A DNA stretch of 64,000 nt from Flammeovirgaceae bacterium (GCA_027487845.1 JAIYCV010000028.1:1-64000), one strand, 5' to 3'; positions 20,301-27,944 are shown, numbered from the stretch's first letter. Notes: a model not told the origin generated them from the sequence alone. A program made the numbers and translations.

Positions 20301-21239
20301 CTTGTTGCCAACGGTAATCCAACTGGCTTAGGCAAGCTTCGTTTTTATAAGGGCGGCACGTTTACGGGTGGTGACATTTTGGGCAGCTATAAAGGTGCCT
20401 TTGTGAGATTAGATGGCGTAGATAAGCTGGATGTGAAGGTGCCAGTTGTGAACAAAGGTCTGACGGGTGGTAGGGTAGGTAATGCACCTCAAGAAGAAAC
20501 CGGGATGTTAAGCAATCCCAATTGGCAAGTAAAGCTAACTTTTGATGATGGATTTTTTAGCAATGATCTAGCGGGCTTTGGCATGGCCACATCGGCCTCA
20601 GAGAATGTTGATTGTTGGGACGAGCTGACGCTACCCACACCAGAGGGCATAAACTCATTTAATCTGGTTATGCGACAGATTGGGAAAGAATCGCTCATTA
20701 AAGACGTGGTAAAAACCAATGATCAATATACATGGTCTGGCAGTATCATGAGTGATCGTGGGGTAATCATTAGTTGGGACAACACTGGTTTTGGTCTCAG
20801 CGACAAGCTTCTGATGTTGGAAACGAATGATCGAGTAAGCCTAGTGGATATGCGAAATGAAAAGACCATCTCGTTACCGGCAGGACGGCAACTTTTTAAG
20901 ATCCATTACGGCAATGCCAGCTACGTAAAGGAGGCATCGCAAACAACGGAGTTAGTTGGTGGCTTTGTTTTTCCAAATCCGCTGTTGAAAAGTTCAGGAA
21001 GCATTAAACTGCCGGTAAGTCTTCAACAGGGCATCAACCAAGTTCGGTTTACCTTGCTAGATGCCACAGGCAAAGTTTGCGCAACTTCTACCGAAGGCAC
21101 TTTCGATGAGAATAGGCAGGAAATTGAATGGATCAACGATTTTTCAAGTCTCAATTCTGGCGTTTACCTTTTGAAGGTGGAAGTAAACGGAAGTCAGTCA
21201 TTTAACTCATTTTATCGAAGACTTATACTTATGGATTGA
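14316..21239 (+). CDS. Giant T9SS-type surface protein: TIG domains and three seven-repeat FG-GAP blocks
   Basis: A 2307-residue secreted protein. After a signal peptide (about 1-21) come an IPT/TIG domain (22-105), seven FG-GAP/VCBS repeats (to about 500), TIG2 (503-590), seven repeats (to about 970), TIG3 (976-1065), seven repeats (to about 1440), and TIG4-7 (1443-1775). A unique region follows, then a C-terminal sorting-type domain (last 85 residues: FVFPNP, GSIKLPV, GVYLLKVEV). Each FG-GAP repeat carries a DLDGDGKxDL calcium-binding loop. Seven repeats fit one seven-bladed beta-propeller, so I infer three propellers on a TIG stalk. The protein is probably an adhesin or matrix protein exported by the type IX system. 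It is complete despite heavy internal repetition. Confidence 0.93.
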   Translation: MKLKFYFFLFLTFTLAATTMAQVPTVSSFTPTSGPVGTNVTITGTNFNSTLANNVVYFGAMKAIVTGATTTQLIATVPAGATYQPITVLNTATGLQAYSRSNFIATFTPAKGYITTSDFSSKVNFTSGTNPYSVAIGDLDGDGKADLVSANSGNNNISVFRNTSTAGAITTTSFNGNVDFSTGAGSTPYSVAIGDLDGDGKLDIAVANGTANTVSVFRNTSTSGVISSASFAARVDFTTGSDARSVVIGDLDGDGKPDLTVANSGGSGTVSIFRNTSTSGSITSSSFATKVELPTGFSPYSVAIGDLDGDGKADLTVANSGSGTVSVLRNTSTPGAISASSFAAKVDFITGSSPRSVAIGDLDGDGKQDLAVANSNSNAVSVFRNTGSSGSITSSSFAAKVDFTTGSFPISLSIGDLDGDGKADLAVANSNNNNVSILRNTSTSGAISTSSFATKVDFAMGSTLNSVAIGDLDGDGKADLAVGINIIGGGTVSVLRNSPVYPPSITSFSPASGPVGTTVTITGTNFSTTQANNVVFFGATQATVTSATSTQLVVTVPPGATYQPISVLAKERGLTAYSNTSFAITFGASGALNTAAFQSKVDFTTASAPFSVAMGDLNNDGRADLVAATNVSNRLSTFTNQSAVGRLATSSFSAKVDLTTGSGPTSLAVGDVDSDGLLDLVAANSNTGSISVFENTTSPGATFSSFSSKVDFTAGTNPQAVAIADLDADGKPELMVVNKGDNTLSVFKNASTTGTISTSSFSTKVDFPTGSSPSAVAVADLDGDGKPEIAVTNASGNTVSVFRNMGAVGNITSESFSAAVDFSTGANPQAISLGDLDGDGKSDLVVANKDDNTVSIIRNSITSAGAFTAASFAAKVDVITGTGPQAVALGDLDGDGKLDVAVANFTANAASLLRNISAVGALTASSFAVKVDVTTGAGPYSVTIGDVDNDGKPDLIIANSTDNTVSVLRNALITPLPTITSFAPATGQVGTSVTITGTNFNTTPANSIVYFGATKAAVTAATATQLTVTVPVGATYQPITVTNNGLVAYSSQPFLPTFPSGSTAFTANAFSAWEDFFLGYDPRSIAIGDLDGDGKADLAVASYRTNMVSVFRNISTSGAITASSFATSVDFPTGSGPNSVAICDLDGDGKLDLMVANSSANTVSIFRNTSSLGSITDSSFASKVDFITGANPSVAIADLDGDGKPDLTIANKNSNTVSIYRNTSILGSITSSSFAAKIDFATGTSPESIAIADLDGDGKPDLVTSNSTSDNLSVFRNTSTLGAINASSFSSKVDFGTIDTYFVAIGDLDGDGKPDLVATQRCCGAISIFRNNSTAGSITSASFASKVDFATGSSPYSVAIGDLDGDGKADLTVANNSSGTVSVLRNTSTSGAISASSFASKVDFTTGSSPISIAIGDLDGDGKPDLVVANGSTVSILRNALLSPITFVPTSGQVGATITIAGSGFSTTLTDQTVRFTAASGSTVVGTITAATATTLTVTLPAGVITGKVTVTKGLLTTSSSTEFLVLPFAITSFSPSIGSSGTPITITGTGFSSVAANNVVKFNGTAATVSGSTPTTIVAQVPAGATAGKITVTTAGETATSTSDFDGVLAITSFSPTSAAAGASLTIIGTGFSTDKTKQTVKFTAGTGTVDAVITSSSSTSISVTVPATAVTGKVSVARETSTVSSAIEFLMLPFAITSFSPSVGAAGTAITITGTGFSSVVANSVVNFNGTLATVVSSTPTTIVAEVPVGATTGAITVTTAGQTITSTAFTVINLKITGKNFNNAASTSQSITVNDISEVASIAFFSKGVSAKDPTFKSVSVALPTTNSIVYQIPAAEFTDPVGVRFYFSLKDKKDNEVKSEEGYVYKTYPSGVSTQIPNLVFGSDATSYQLISVPLELTSNTVGSVFKDLGSADKSKWRMYSYPGFTKEMSTSDNISVGNGYWLIAKNSTTINHGEGKTVAVKEDAPFVLKLVKGWNLIGNPYNFSISWDDVLVANGNPTGLGKLRFYKGGTFTGGDILGSYKGAFVRLDGVDKLDVKVPVVNKGLTGGRVGNAPQEETGMLSNPNWQVKLTFDDGFFSNDLAGFGMATSASENVDCWDELTLPTPEGINSFNLVMRQIGKESLIKDVVKTNDQYTWSGSIMSDRGVIISWDNTGFGLSDKLLMLETNDRVSLVDMRNEKTISLPAGRQLFKIHYGNASYVKEASQTTELVGGFVFPNPLLKSSGSIKLPVSLQQGINQVRFTLLDATGKVCATSTEGTFDENRQEIEWINDFSSLNSGVYLLKVEVNGSQSFNSFYRRLILMD
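14690..18640 (+). repeat. 21 in-gene FG-GAP repeats in three blocks of seven
   Basis: Repeat units of about 55 codons (roughly 160 bases) encode SVAIGDLDGDGKADL-type loops. They form blocks at about 14690-15810, 16110-17230 and 17520-18640, with TIG domains between them. Some units are nearly identical in DNA: 15625-15673 and 18473-18521 share 48 of 49 bases, and the units near 15217 and 18379 differ at about 5 of 84 positions. Blocks one and three are closer to each other than to block two, whose loops are more diverged (DLNNDGRADL, DVDSDGLLDL, DVDNDGKPDL). Confidence 0.85.
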
Positions 21240-21330
21240 CGTTGGATTAGATGTATTCTCCGCTGTTCTGTTCTGTGCGATACGAAAAGTCATTTAATCT
21301 GGGTCAAGTAAAGAAAAAGCGATTCGTTTT

Positions 21331-22275
21331 TTAAGCCTTTTGCTCATCGGTGTTAACAATCGAAGATACTTTGCTAATCGACATCAGTTCTTGCATGGTT
21401 CGCTTCATACTGTCAGATGATCCGTCAAGAAAAATGGTATTCCCTTTACCGTGCTCGGCAAAATGGCGGATCGCTTCTGTCCACATAGAAAAGAGAATGA
21501 AGGAAGAGTCAAGATTAGCAGAATGCATCTCTTTCGCTGCCTCGGCCATACCCTTTGCTACTTCTTCACGGAATAATGCTACACCTTGTCCCCTTAATTG
21601 GGCGGCAATTTTTTCTGCTTCGGCCGCTATTTTTATTGCGTTTCCTTCTGCTTCGGCCGATTTTGTTTTGGTAATGAGCAACGCCTGACCTTCATTTTCG
21701 GCAGCTGCCTTTAAATTATTGGAAGCTACTACTTTGGCCATCGATTTCATGATCGTTTCGTCAAAAGCTATATCGTTCAGTTGCAAATCGATCAAATGAT
21801 AGCCCCATCCTTCGAGCGTGTTATCGAGCTGTTGCTTCACCTCATGAACAATTTCTGTGCGTAGCATTAGAATTTCGGATTGCTTTTTAGTAGCTACAAA
21901 ACTTCGGATAGAGCCCTCGATAGTGCGAGACAGTGCAATCATAAGACTTTTCTCATCTAGAAATTTGAACGCTACATTTTTGATCGTCTCCTCGGCTTGG
22001 TCGAGAACTGAAAACAGGAGCATTGCTTTGAAATTCACGTTTGCCTGGTCCATGGTGGTAGCTTGAAACTCCAATTCAACAGAGCGATTCTGTATTGAAA
22101 CCCGAGAGAATATCATTTCAATAAACGGAATTCTCATATTTAAGCCGGGCCTCAAAATCCGCTGAAATTTTCCAAATACGGTAACCACACCAATTGACCC
22201 CTGCTTAATAGTTACAAAAGAGGCCAACAGAACAACCAAACCAACTACTGCCAAAATGATAATTACTATTTCCAT
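21331..22275 (-). CDS. SPFH/Band 7 (stomatin-like) membrane protein
   Basis: A 314-residue protein with one N-terminal membrane segment (about 3-24), an SPFH domain (about 25-190, starting IKQGSIGVVTVFGKFQRIL) and an alanine/glutamate-rich coiled-coil region (about 190-260). The motif RPGLNMRIPFIE is typical of stomatin, prohibitin and YbbK-like proteins, which form membrane microdomain rings. No NfeD or protease partner lies next to it. It stands alone on the minus strand, convergent with the giant surface-protein gene. Confidence 0.9.
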   Translation of the reverse strand: MEIVIIILAVVGLVVLLASFVTIKQGSIGVVTVFGKFQRILRPGLNMRIPFIEMIFSRVSIQNRSVELEFQATTMDQANVNFKAMLLFSVLDQAEETIKNVAFKFLDEKSLMIALSRTIEGSIRSFVATKKQSEILMLRTEIVHEVKQQLDNTLEGWGYHLIDLQLNDIAFDETIMKSMAKVVASNNLKAAAENEGQALLITKTKSAEAEGNAIKIAAEAEKIAAQLRGQGVALFREEVAKGMAEAAKEMHSANLDSSFILFSMWTEAIRHFAEHGKGNTIFLDGSSDSMKRTMQELMSISKVSSIVNTDEQKA

Positions 22276-22522
22276 TTTTATTAAGTTTATTAGGATTATA
22301 AATTTAATGAAAAATAATGGTATTGATTGTATCTATAAAACCGAACAGCAGAATTCGATCCGTTTGGCAGTAGTTGCAAGGAATGGGAACAAGGTGGATA
22401 TTCTTTTTCCACAAGGAGTAAACAAACTTGGATTTCAATAACGGTATCAATAATTTTAGGGTTCATCATGTTCCTACTAGTTGAAAGTAGTTCAGCGTGA
22501 AAATTAAATCAAGTCTACAATA

Positions 22523-22720
22523 ATGACAGAAAGAGAACTGAGGAAGCTGGAAGCAACTATCCGCGTCAAAATGGAGGAAATAAAAAAACAACGAGTGAGT
22601 CTAAAGGATTCTGGCATTGGAGGGCTTATGAACTCATTAAAGAAAGTGGATGAGGCACTTTACGAAAAAATACTTCCAGAGTATAAGAAAATGGCAGCAG
22701 ACTATAACATCTTCAAATAA
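22523..22720 (+). CDS. Small helical protein of unknown function
   Basis: A 65-residue charged protein (MTERELRKLEATI at the start, then a lysine- and glutamate-rich helix) with no signal peptide or cysteine. It starts at an ATG after an A-rich leader and lies 39 bases before the M28 peptidase gene on the same strand. I do not recognise a family. It could be a real short gene, since codon use resembles its neighbours, but support is limited. Confidence 0.5.
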   Translation: MTERELRKLEATIRVKMEEIKKQRVSLKDSGIGGLMNSLKKVDEALYEKILPEYKKMAADYNIFK

Positions 22721-22759
22721 AATCGTAGATCGAAGTTTCCTGCATTTTAAATTTAGCGT

Positions 22760-24061
22760 ATGAAAAAACTAATAGCAATAGTAATTGCCTCTCTTTTTAT
22801 TCAACCAAGCTTTGCTCAGAAAGAAGAAAAATATATTAAAGAGGAAAATGTAATTCGTGTTATGAAGACGCTTACTTCCGATGAAATGAATGGGCGGTCG
22901 GCTTTTCAACCACAATATATCGATAAGGCAGCGGCTTTCATTGAATCGGAATTTAAGAAAATAGGCTTAAAGCCGTTAGCCGGATTGAAGGGTTTTCGGC
23001 AAGAGTTTGCGAAGCAGCAAGTAAACCCAGAAACGCTTGACGTTACCCTTGATGGCAAATTAGTAGCCGCGGAATATGCTTTTGCGATTTCTGAGAAAAA
23101 GGAAATTCAACTGTCAAATGGATTATCCATAAAGACAATTGGTGGCGATACAGCCAAAAATCAACGACAATATTTTAGAGATAAAATTTTTCCTTTGTTG
23201 CGAGACACAGTCTCTTGTTTGGTGTTCATTGATCCTTCATTCAAAACTTTTTTTGATCAATTTAAAAGCCGATTTGGATCTCGGTTTGCAAGCGGCACAA
23301 AATACACTAAAGTCTTCGTGCTAGGCTCACCTGCTACCACTTATTCGGTAAAAATAAAGCAACAGATAATGGAGATAAAATTGGCGAATGTAGTCGGCAT
23401 GCTGCCCGGTAGGAAATCAGCAGATGAGTTGATTGTGTTTTCTGGGCATTACGATCACATCGGAATTTTGAAAAGCGTGGATGGAGATTCTATCGCCAAT
23501 GGAGCAGACGATGATGCTTCGGGAACCACCGCTGTTATTGAACTTGCCCGTTACTTTAAAAAGATAAAGAACAATGAACGCAGCCTTATTTTTGTCGCAT
23601 TCACAGCCGAAGAAATTGGCGGCTTTGGTTCGCAGTATTTTTCTGAGCAATTAAATCCCGACAAGGTCATGGCCATGTTTAATATTGAAATGATAGGCAA
23701 GAAATCGAAGTGGGGACAAAATGCAGCTTTCATTACAGGCTTTGAGCGTTCTAGCTTTGGCGAGATTTTGCAAAAGAACTTGGTAGGTATTCCCTTCAAG
23801 TTTAATCCTGATCCCTATCCGGAACAAAATTTATTCTATCGATCTGACAATGCCACGTTAGCACGACAAGGCGTTCCAGCGCATACTATTTCTACGGATG
23901 AAATTGATATCGACAAATTTTATCATACGGTAAATGATGAGTTTGAAACACTGGACGTGAAGAACATAGTGTCAACTATTCGTGCCATTGCCCTGAGTTC
24001 AAAAACAATGGTGGCAGGAAAAGACACGCCCACCAGAATTGATAAGAGTAAGGTCAATTAG
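22760..24061 (+). CDS. Secreted M28 family zinc aminopeptidase
   Basis: A 433-residue protein with a Sec signal (about 1-19) and an M28 peptidase domain (about 190-415). The metal and catalytic residues are visible: His230 in SGHYDHIG, Asp250 in NGADDDASG, Glu284/Glu285 in TAEEIGG, a Glu in FNIEMIG and His389 in YHTVNDEF. M28 enzymes remove N-terminal residues from peptides; this one would work in the periplasm or outside the cell. The 31-base gap to the ECF sigma gene allows read-through into the sigma operon, although the function seems unrelated. Confidence 0.92.
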   Translation: MKKLIAIVIASLFIQPSFAQKEEKYIKEENVIRVMKTLTSDEMNGRSAFQPQYIDKAAAFIESEFKKIGLKPLAGLKGFRQEFAKQQVNPETLDVTLDGKLVAAEYAFAISEKKEIQLSNGLSIKTIGGDTAKNQRQYFRDKIFPLLRDTVSCLVFIDPSFKTFFDQFKSRFGSRFASGTKYTKVFVLGSPATTYSVKIKQQIMEIKLANVVGMLPGRKSADELIVFSGHYDHIGILKSVDGDSIANGADDDASGTTAVIELARYFKKIKNNERSLIFVAFTAEEIGGFGSQYFSEQLNPDKVMAMFNIEMIGKKSKWGQNAAFITGFERSSFGEILQKNLVGIPFKFNPDPYPEQNLFYRSDNATLARQGVPAHTISTDEIDIDKFYHTVNDEFETLDVKNIVSTIRAIALSSKTMVAGKDTPTRIDKSKVN

Positions 24062-24092
24062 TCGCTGCCCCTTTTTAAATAAATAGATCGTT

Positions 24093-24623
24093 GTGGGTGA
24101 TGAATTAAAATTTGAATCCATTTACAACGAATTCAAAAACCTCGTCTTCAATATCTGCCTTCACTATGTGTTGAACAAAGAGGATGCGCAAGATGTTGCC
24201 CAAGAGGTTTTTGTCAAACTTTATCACAGCCTAAGTCAATATAATCCGGAGACTGCTTCTTTGAAGACTTGGATTTACCGCATTGCCATCAACCAGTCAT
24301 TGGATTTCTTAAAAGCAAAAAAGGCCAAAAAACGATTTGGGTTTATCACTTCGCTATTTCATCCAGATTCGAATGAGCCCATACACGATATGGCGCATCC
24401 TGGTATTTCTTTAGAGGATAAGGAGAGCTTGGAAGGACTTTTGATGATTATCCAGTCGCTACCGGAGAAACAAAAAACAGCCATTATCTTAACTAAGATT
24501 GAAGATCGATCGCAAAAGGATGTAGCAGAAATTATGGAGATTAGTATCAAAGCGTTGGAGTCGTTGCTGCAACGAGCAAAACAGACGATTGAAAAAAAGT
24601 TAAAAGACAAAGAAGGATTTTGA
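24093..24623 (+). CDS. ECF-type RNA polymerase sigma factor
   Basis: A 176-residue sigma-70 factor of the extracytoplasmic type with region 2 (about 8-75, including EDAQDVAQEVFVKLY and LKTWIYRIAIN) and region 4 (about 120-172, LPEKQKTAIILTKIEDRSQ). The only reasonable start is a GTG at 24093. Directly downstream are a short one-TM protein and a membrane-anchored helical sensor; the three lengths (176, 91, 159) match the CnrH/CnrY/CnrX metal-responsive trio (191, 95, 148) closely. I infer that the sigma is held by the 91-residue protein and released by a periplasmic signal. Targets probably include the genes that follow. Confidence 0.92.
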   Translation: MGDELKFESIYNEFKNLVFNICLHYVLNKEDAQDVAQEVFVKLYHSLSQYNPETASLKTWIYRIAINQSLDFLKAKKAKKRFGFITSLFHPDSNEPIHDMAHPGISLEDKESLEGLLMIIQSLPEKQKTAIILTKIEDRSQKDVAEIMEISIKALESLLQRAKQTIEKKLKDKEGF

Positions 24624-24656
24624 AATAACTATCGTATTAAAATTAATAGCCGAGTT

Positions 24657-24932
24657 ATGGACATCGATAAAAAGCTAGAATTGCTGAAGAAAATACAAAA
24701 GGTGGATGCTCCTCCATTTTTGTTGACGCGGGTCGTGGAGCGAATCAATTCGTATACAATAGAAAAGGCCCCGGCAAGTTGGAGGTTAGCTTTTGTTGCT
24801 GCAGCCATTGTCGTTCTCGGTCTCAATGGGTCTGTTCTTTTCAGGTCGTTAGAAAAGCAAAATGAAAACAGCATTGAGGAAGTGATAAGTTCGATGAAAT
24901 TGTCTAACTCAAACAATTTGTACAATGAGTAA
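24657..24932 (+). CDS. Short single-TM protein, probable anti-sigma factor
   Basis: A 91-residue protein with a cytoplasmic N-terminal part (about 1-40, with LLTRVVERINSY), one membrane helix (about 43-61, LAFVAAAIVVLGLNG) and a short periplasmic tail. The cytoplasmic VxxRxxxRI segment resembles the sigma-binding helix of short anti-sigma factors such as CnrY. It follows the sigma gene by 33 bases and overlaps the sensor gene by 8 bases, so translational coupling is likely. No zinc-finger (ZAS) motif is present. Confidence 0.75.
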   Translation: MDIDKKLELLKKIQKVDAPPFLLTRVVERINSYTIEKAPASWRLAFVAAAIVVLGLNGSVLFRSLEKQNENSIEEVISSMKLSNSNNLYNE

Positions 24933-25404
24933 ATTAAAATGGTTGAGCATCGCTGCAATCGGCTTATTGCTAATTAATCTTTGTATGGTTTTGTTTTTAT
25001 TTTTTGGAAAGCCACCACATGCTCGGGAAGGCAGAAGGCCTTTTGAGCAAGGACCTAAAAACAAAATTATTGATATGCTACACTTTGACAAGGAGCAGGT
25101 TGAAAAATACGAGAACTTGATAAAGCAGCACAGAACCTCTGTCCGCCTTTTAGAAGAGGGTATCACAGAAGCAAAAAGTAATTTATATCTAACGTTGAAT
25201 GAAAAGGGGAGTGGTGCTAAAGACTCATTGGTGAATCAGTTGGGCGATTTGCAAAAGCAGATAGAAAACGTTCACTACAATCATTTCTTGGAGATTAAAA
25301 GGCTTTGCAAACCCGATCAACAGGCTTACTTCACCGAACTAACAAGCAATCTGGTAGATTTCTTTCATCCTGAAAAACAGGGACATACCCCACCGAAAAA
25401 ATAA
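24925..25404 (+). CDS. Membrane-anchored Spy/CpxP/CnrX-like periplasmic metal sensor
   Basis: A 159-residue protein with an N-terminal membrane anchor (about 5-28) and a helical periplasmic domain of the Spy/CpxP heavy-metal-resistance type. Potential metal ligands stand at positions comparable with CnrX: His in DMLHFDKEQ, His in IKQHRTS, and an HxxH pair in NVHYNHFLEIKRLC followed by PDQQAYF. It overlaps the anti-sigma-like gene by 8 bases. A role as the co-regulator that senses metal or envelope stress and controls the anti-sigma protein is inferred from this arrangement. A plain chaperone role, as for Spy, is the alternative. Confidence 0.78.
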   Translation: MSKLKWLSIAAIGLLLINLCMVLFLFFGKPPHAREGRRPFEQGPKNKIIDMLHFDKEQVEKYENLIKQHRTSVRLLEEGITEAKSNLYLTLNEKGSGAKDSLVNQLGDLQKQIENVHYNHFLEIKRLCKPDQQAYFTELTSNLVDFFHPEKQGHTPPKK

Positions 25405-25470
25405 TTTATTTTAGTGAGCGAAGGTTTTTTTCATAATGGTCGTATTTACTAACAAAACAACCAATCAACA

Positions 25471-26451
25471 ATGAAAAATCGAAGAATATGCCTTCCTGTT
25501 TCTATCGCTATTTTGTTTGGCTTGATCGCTTCTTGCAAAAGTAGCGATCCATCGCCTGGCACCGACACGAGTTTCACGGGTACTGTTGTTAAAGTGGATG
25601 CCACCAAATTCCTATCTGGTGGATTGGCGGAACCCATTAGCACTGTCTCCCGTACTCTTTCGAACGGCATTACAGCCGACTGTTATAAAATTGTTACCAA
25701 GAGTACTCCCACCGATCATGCACAAGGACCATGGTGCCCAACCAACATTTCTGACGATTCAAGTAAGGGAGGAATTTGGCTGGAAGGCGGAAATGTCTAT
25801 GATGTAGATGGAGCTTTTATAAAAAACCTAGCTACGTTTTATAATAACACCACGTGGCAAATGTACAATGCCAGCACCGGTGCTATAACAAAAACATTGA
25901 CTCAGGCCGATTGTCAAGCTGCCGCAAATCCAAATGTCGGTGTTGCCTTTAAAAATTATTGTGTTGAATGTTTGCCGTCTTACGTATCAACTTTAACAAA
26001 GACGATTTACATTCCGGTTACGCCAGTAAAACTTACCGCTGCTGTTAGTTTTGGAGCTGGTCCAGGTTCATCAGGCCCTTCAACGCGAGGGATTGCCTTT
26101 AATGGTGTAGTGTTTGATGCGCCTGCACCAGCTAACGTAATTTTAGCGGCCTATACGTTAGCCCCATTCGATGATGCAGGTGGACATATCAACATGGGTG
26201 CTGGCTACCATTACCATGCTGCAACGGGTAAATCAACAAAAGTTGTTCAAACTGATGGTCACGCAGCTATGATTGGGTATGCCCTAGATGGCTTTGGAAT
26301 GTATGAACGATTAAGTGCCGCAGGAACTGAATACACAGATCTAGATTCAAGTCGTGGCCACTACGATGATATAAGAGGCTACCACTACCACGTAGACAAG
26401 GCAGGTTCAAATAATTTTATCAACGGGTTAGCGGGTGCTTATGCGAATTAA
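25471..26451 (+). CDS. YHYH domain lipoprotein
   Basis: A 326-residue lipoprotein (lipobox IASC, Cys about 22) with a C-terminal YHYH domain. Two YHYH signatures are present, in GAGYHYHAATG and RGYHYHVDK, with GYALDGFGMY between them. The N-terminal half has several cysteines (CPTN, DCQAA, CVEC) of unknown role. YHYH family proteins are common in Bacteroidota and marine bacteria and have no proven function. The closely spaced His residues suggest metal binding. It is 66 bases after the sensor gene and starts a block that ends with a SCO1-like copper chaperone. Confidence 0.85.
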   Translation: MKNRRICLPVSIAILFGLIASCKSSDPSPGTDTSFTGTVVKVDATKFLSGGLAEPISTVSRTLSNGITADCYKIVTKSTPTDHAQGPWCPTNISDDSSKGGIWLEGGNVYDVDGAFIKNLATFYNNTTWQMYNASTGAITKTLTQADCQAAANPNVGVAFKNYCVECLPSYVSTLTKTIYIPVTPVKLTAAVSFGAGPGSSGPSTRGIAFNGVVFDAPAPANVILAAYTLAPFDDAGGHINMGAGYHYHAATGKSTKVVQTDGHAAMIGYALDGFGMYERLSAAGTEYTDLDSSRGHYDDIRGYHYHVDKAGSNNFINGLAGAYAN

Positions 26452-26464
26452 TGACCGTGCTACT

Positions 26465-27094
26465 ATGCGATTTCTCTTTGCACTTTTACTATCCACCACT
26501 TTTACTGCGAATGCACACAGTCCGGATTTGTCAAGCGTGATGATTTATGAGCAAAATGGCAAACTGTTGTTGCTCATCAAGGGTTCTCTCACGGCTTTTG
26601 AGGGAGAAGTTGACTATCATTTTAAGAAAAATGCATACAAGACACCCGAGGAGTTTGTTCAATTGGTGATTAAACATTTTGGTAACAACTGTCTGGTCAT
26701 CATTAATAACGATACCATTAAGTTTATTAATCCTCAAGTTCAACTAGGGCATGAAACCACTCTTTTTGCTGAACTGAAAAATGTACCACAAGAGATTCAG
26801 TCTTGTTACGTAAAAAACACGTTATTTAAAGATACACCAAACCATCAAAGCGAATTAGTCATTACCGCTAAAGGGTTGCCGCAAAAGCAATACATTTTGT
26901 ACAACGGCAATAACTATGAGGTAAGACTAAGTGTGGAAAATAAAATCTGGGTAATTGATAATGCGGATAGTTCTTTTTTTACGAATTCAACTTTCATTTT
27001 AACGGCACTACTTTTTTTAACCGTGTTAGTAATTACCATAGTTGTAAAACATAGGAGGACTAAATTCGCTACTGCTACTCAACTGAATATTTGA
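26465..27094 (+). CDS. Exported single-TM protein that accompanies YHYH genes
   Basis: I place the start at the ATG at 26465, 10 codons inside the longer frame, because it gives a standard signal peptide (MRFLFALLLSTTFTANA). The 209-residue product has a beta-rich ectodomain with YKTPEEFVQLVI and VQLGHETTLF, and a C-terminal membrane helix (about 175-195) with a basic tail. I recall similar proteins beside YHYH genes in Bacteroidota, but no name or activity is known to me. It follows the first YHYH gene by 13 bases and so should be cotranscribed. Confidence 0.75.
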   Translation: MRFLFALLLSTTFTANAHSPDLSSVMIYEQNGKLLLLIKGSLTAFEGEVDYHFKKNAYKTPEEFVQLVIKHFGNNCLVIINNDTIKFINPQVQLGHETTLFAELKNVPQEIQSCYVKNTLFKDTPNHQSELVITAKGLPQKQYILYNGNNYEVRLSVENKIWVIDNADSSFFTNSTFILTALLFLTVLVITIVVKHRRTKFATATQLNI

Positions 27095-27182
27095 ACAAAC
27101 AAAAATCACCAATGCGGAAACGTATTAAGAAAACTTAGATCAACTAAATTCTAATCTCAACCTATTTTTTTAAAACAACACT

Positions 27183-27944
27183 ATGAAGCAATTAAAAATC
27201 ACTATCTCATCTTTCACTTTTCTTTCGATGCTATCGCTGATGGCATGTAAGACCAATGATGTAACGCCTACCGCCACTACTTCAACAGAGGTACCCGATG
27301 TGTATAAAAAAGTGTATGGCGCCAGCAGCATTACTTCCGATGGCACTTACATAACCATAAAAACTACTGGCGCTCCTGATCATAAGAGTGTGTACTACAC
27401 TTCTACAAATAGTCTCTACGAAAATTTTACAGGCACTACATTTGGTGGAAATGCTTTTAAGAAAAACCCCAATTCAATCAGTACATTTAATTACACATTC
27501 AAAATTCCGTTGAATCCCAAAGAAGCCGCTAACCATGCTGCCACGGCATTGGGAGCAATAGGCGTTTCATTAAATGGAGTGCCGTTTTACAATCAATATG
27601 CTGGCCCCAGCCAACCACTTACCAATGAGATAACTAGTTTTGATCAGTATTATGGACATCCGCAACAAGCAGGCGCTTATCATTACCATGTTGAACCGCT
27701 CTATCTAACGCAAGTGAAAGCCACAAAGTCTGCTTTACTGGGCTTCCTTTTGGATGGATTTCCTGTGTACGGACCGCAGGAGAATGGAGCCGATGTAGCA
27801 GAAAGTTCGTTAGATGCCTATCACGGGCATACTACAGCCACGATAGATTACCCAAGTGGAATCTATCATTATCATGTAACAAACAAAGATCCTTATATCA
27901 ATGGAAGTGGTTACTATGGCACACCGGGTACTGTTTCGCAGTAG
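27183..27944 (+). CDS. Second YHYH domain lipoprotein
   Basis: A 253-residue lipoprotein (lipobox LMAC, Cys about 22) consisting of a single YHYH domain. The two signatures are in GAYHYHVEP and GIYHYHVTN, with LLDGFPVYGP between them and a further DAYHGH motif. It is a paralogue of the protein at 25471 but lacks the cysteine-rich N-terminal half. An 88-base gap separates it from the preceding gene, and the next gene overlaps its 3' end by 29 bases. Confidence 0.85.
   Translation: MKQLKITISSFTFLSMLSLMACKTNDVTPTATTSTEVPDVYKKVYGASSITSDGTYITIKTTGAPDHKSVYYTSTNSLYENFTGTTFGGNAFKKNPNSISTFNYTFKIPLNPKEAANHAATALGAIGVSLNGVPFYNQYAGPSQPLTNEITSFDQYYGHPQQAGAYHYHVEPLYLTQVKATKSALLGFLLDGFPVYGPQENGADVAESSLDAYHGHTTATIDYPSGIYHYHVTNKDPYINGSGYYGTPGTVSQ

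Noticed and set aside
22256-22441. 61-codon frame after the divergent SPFH gene
   Set aside because: It begins inside the SPFH start region and shows no conserved features; spacing fits a leader rather than a gene.
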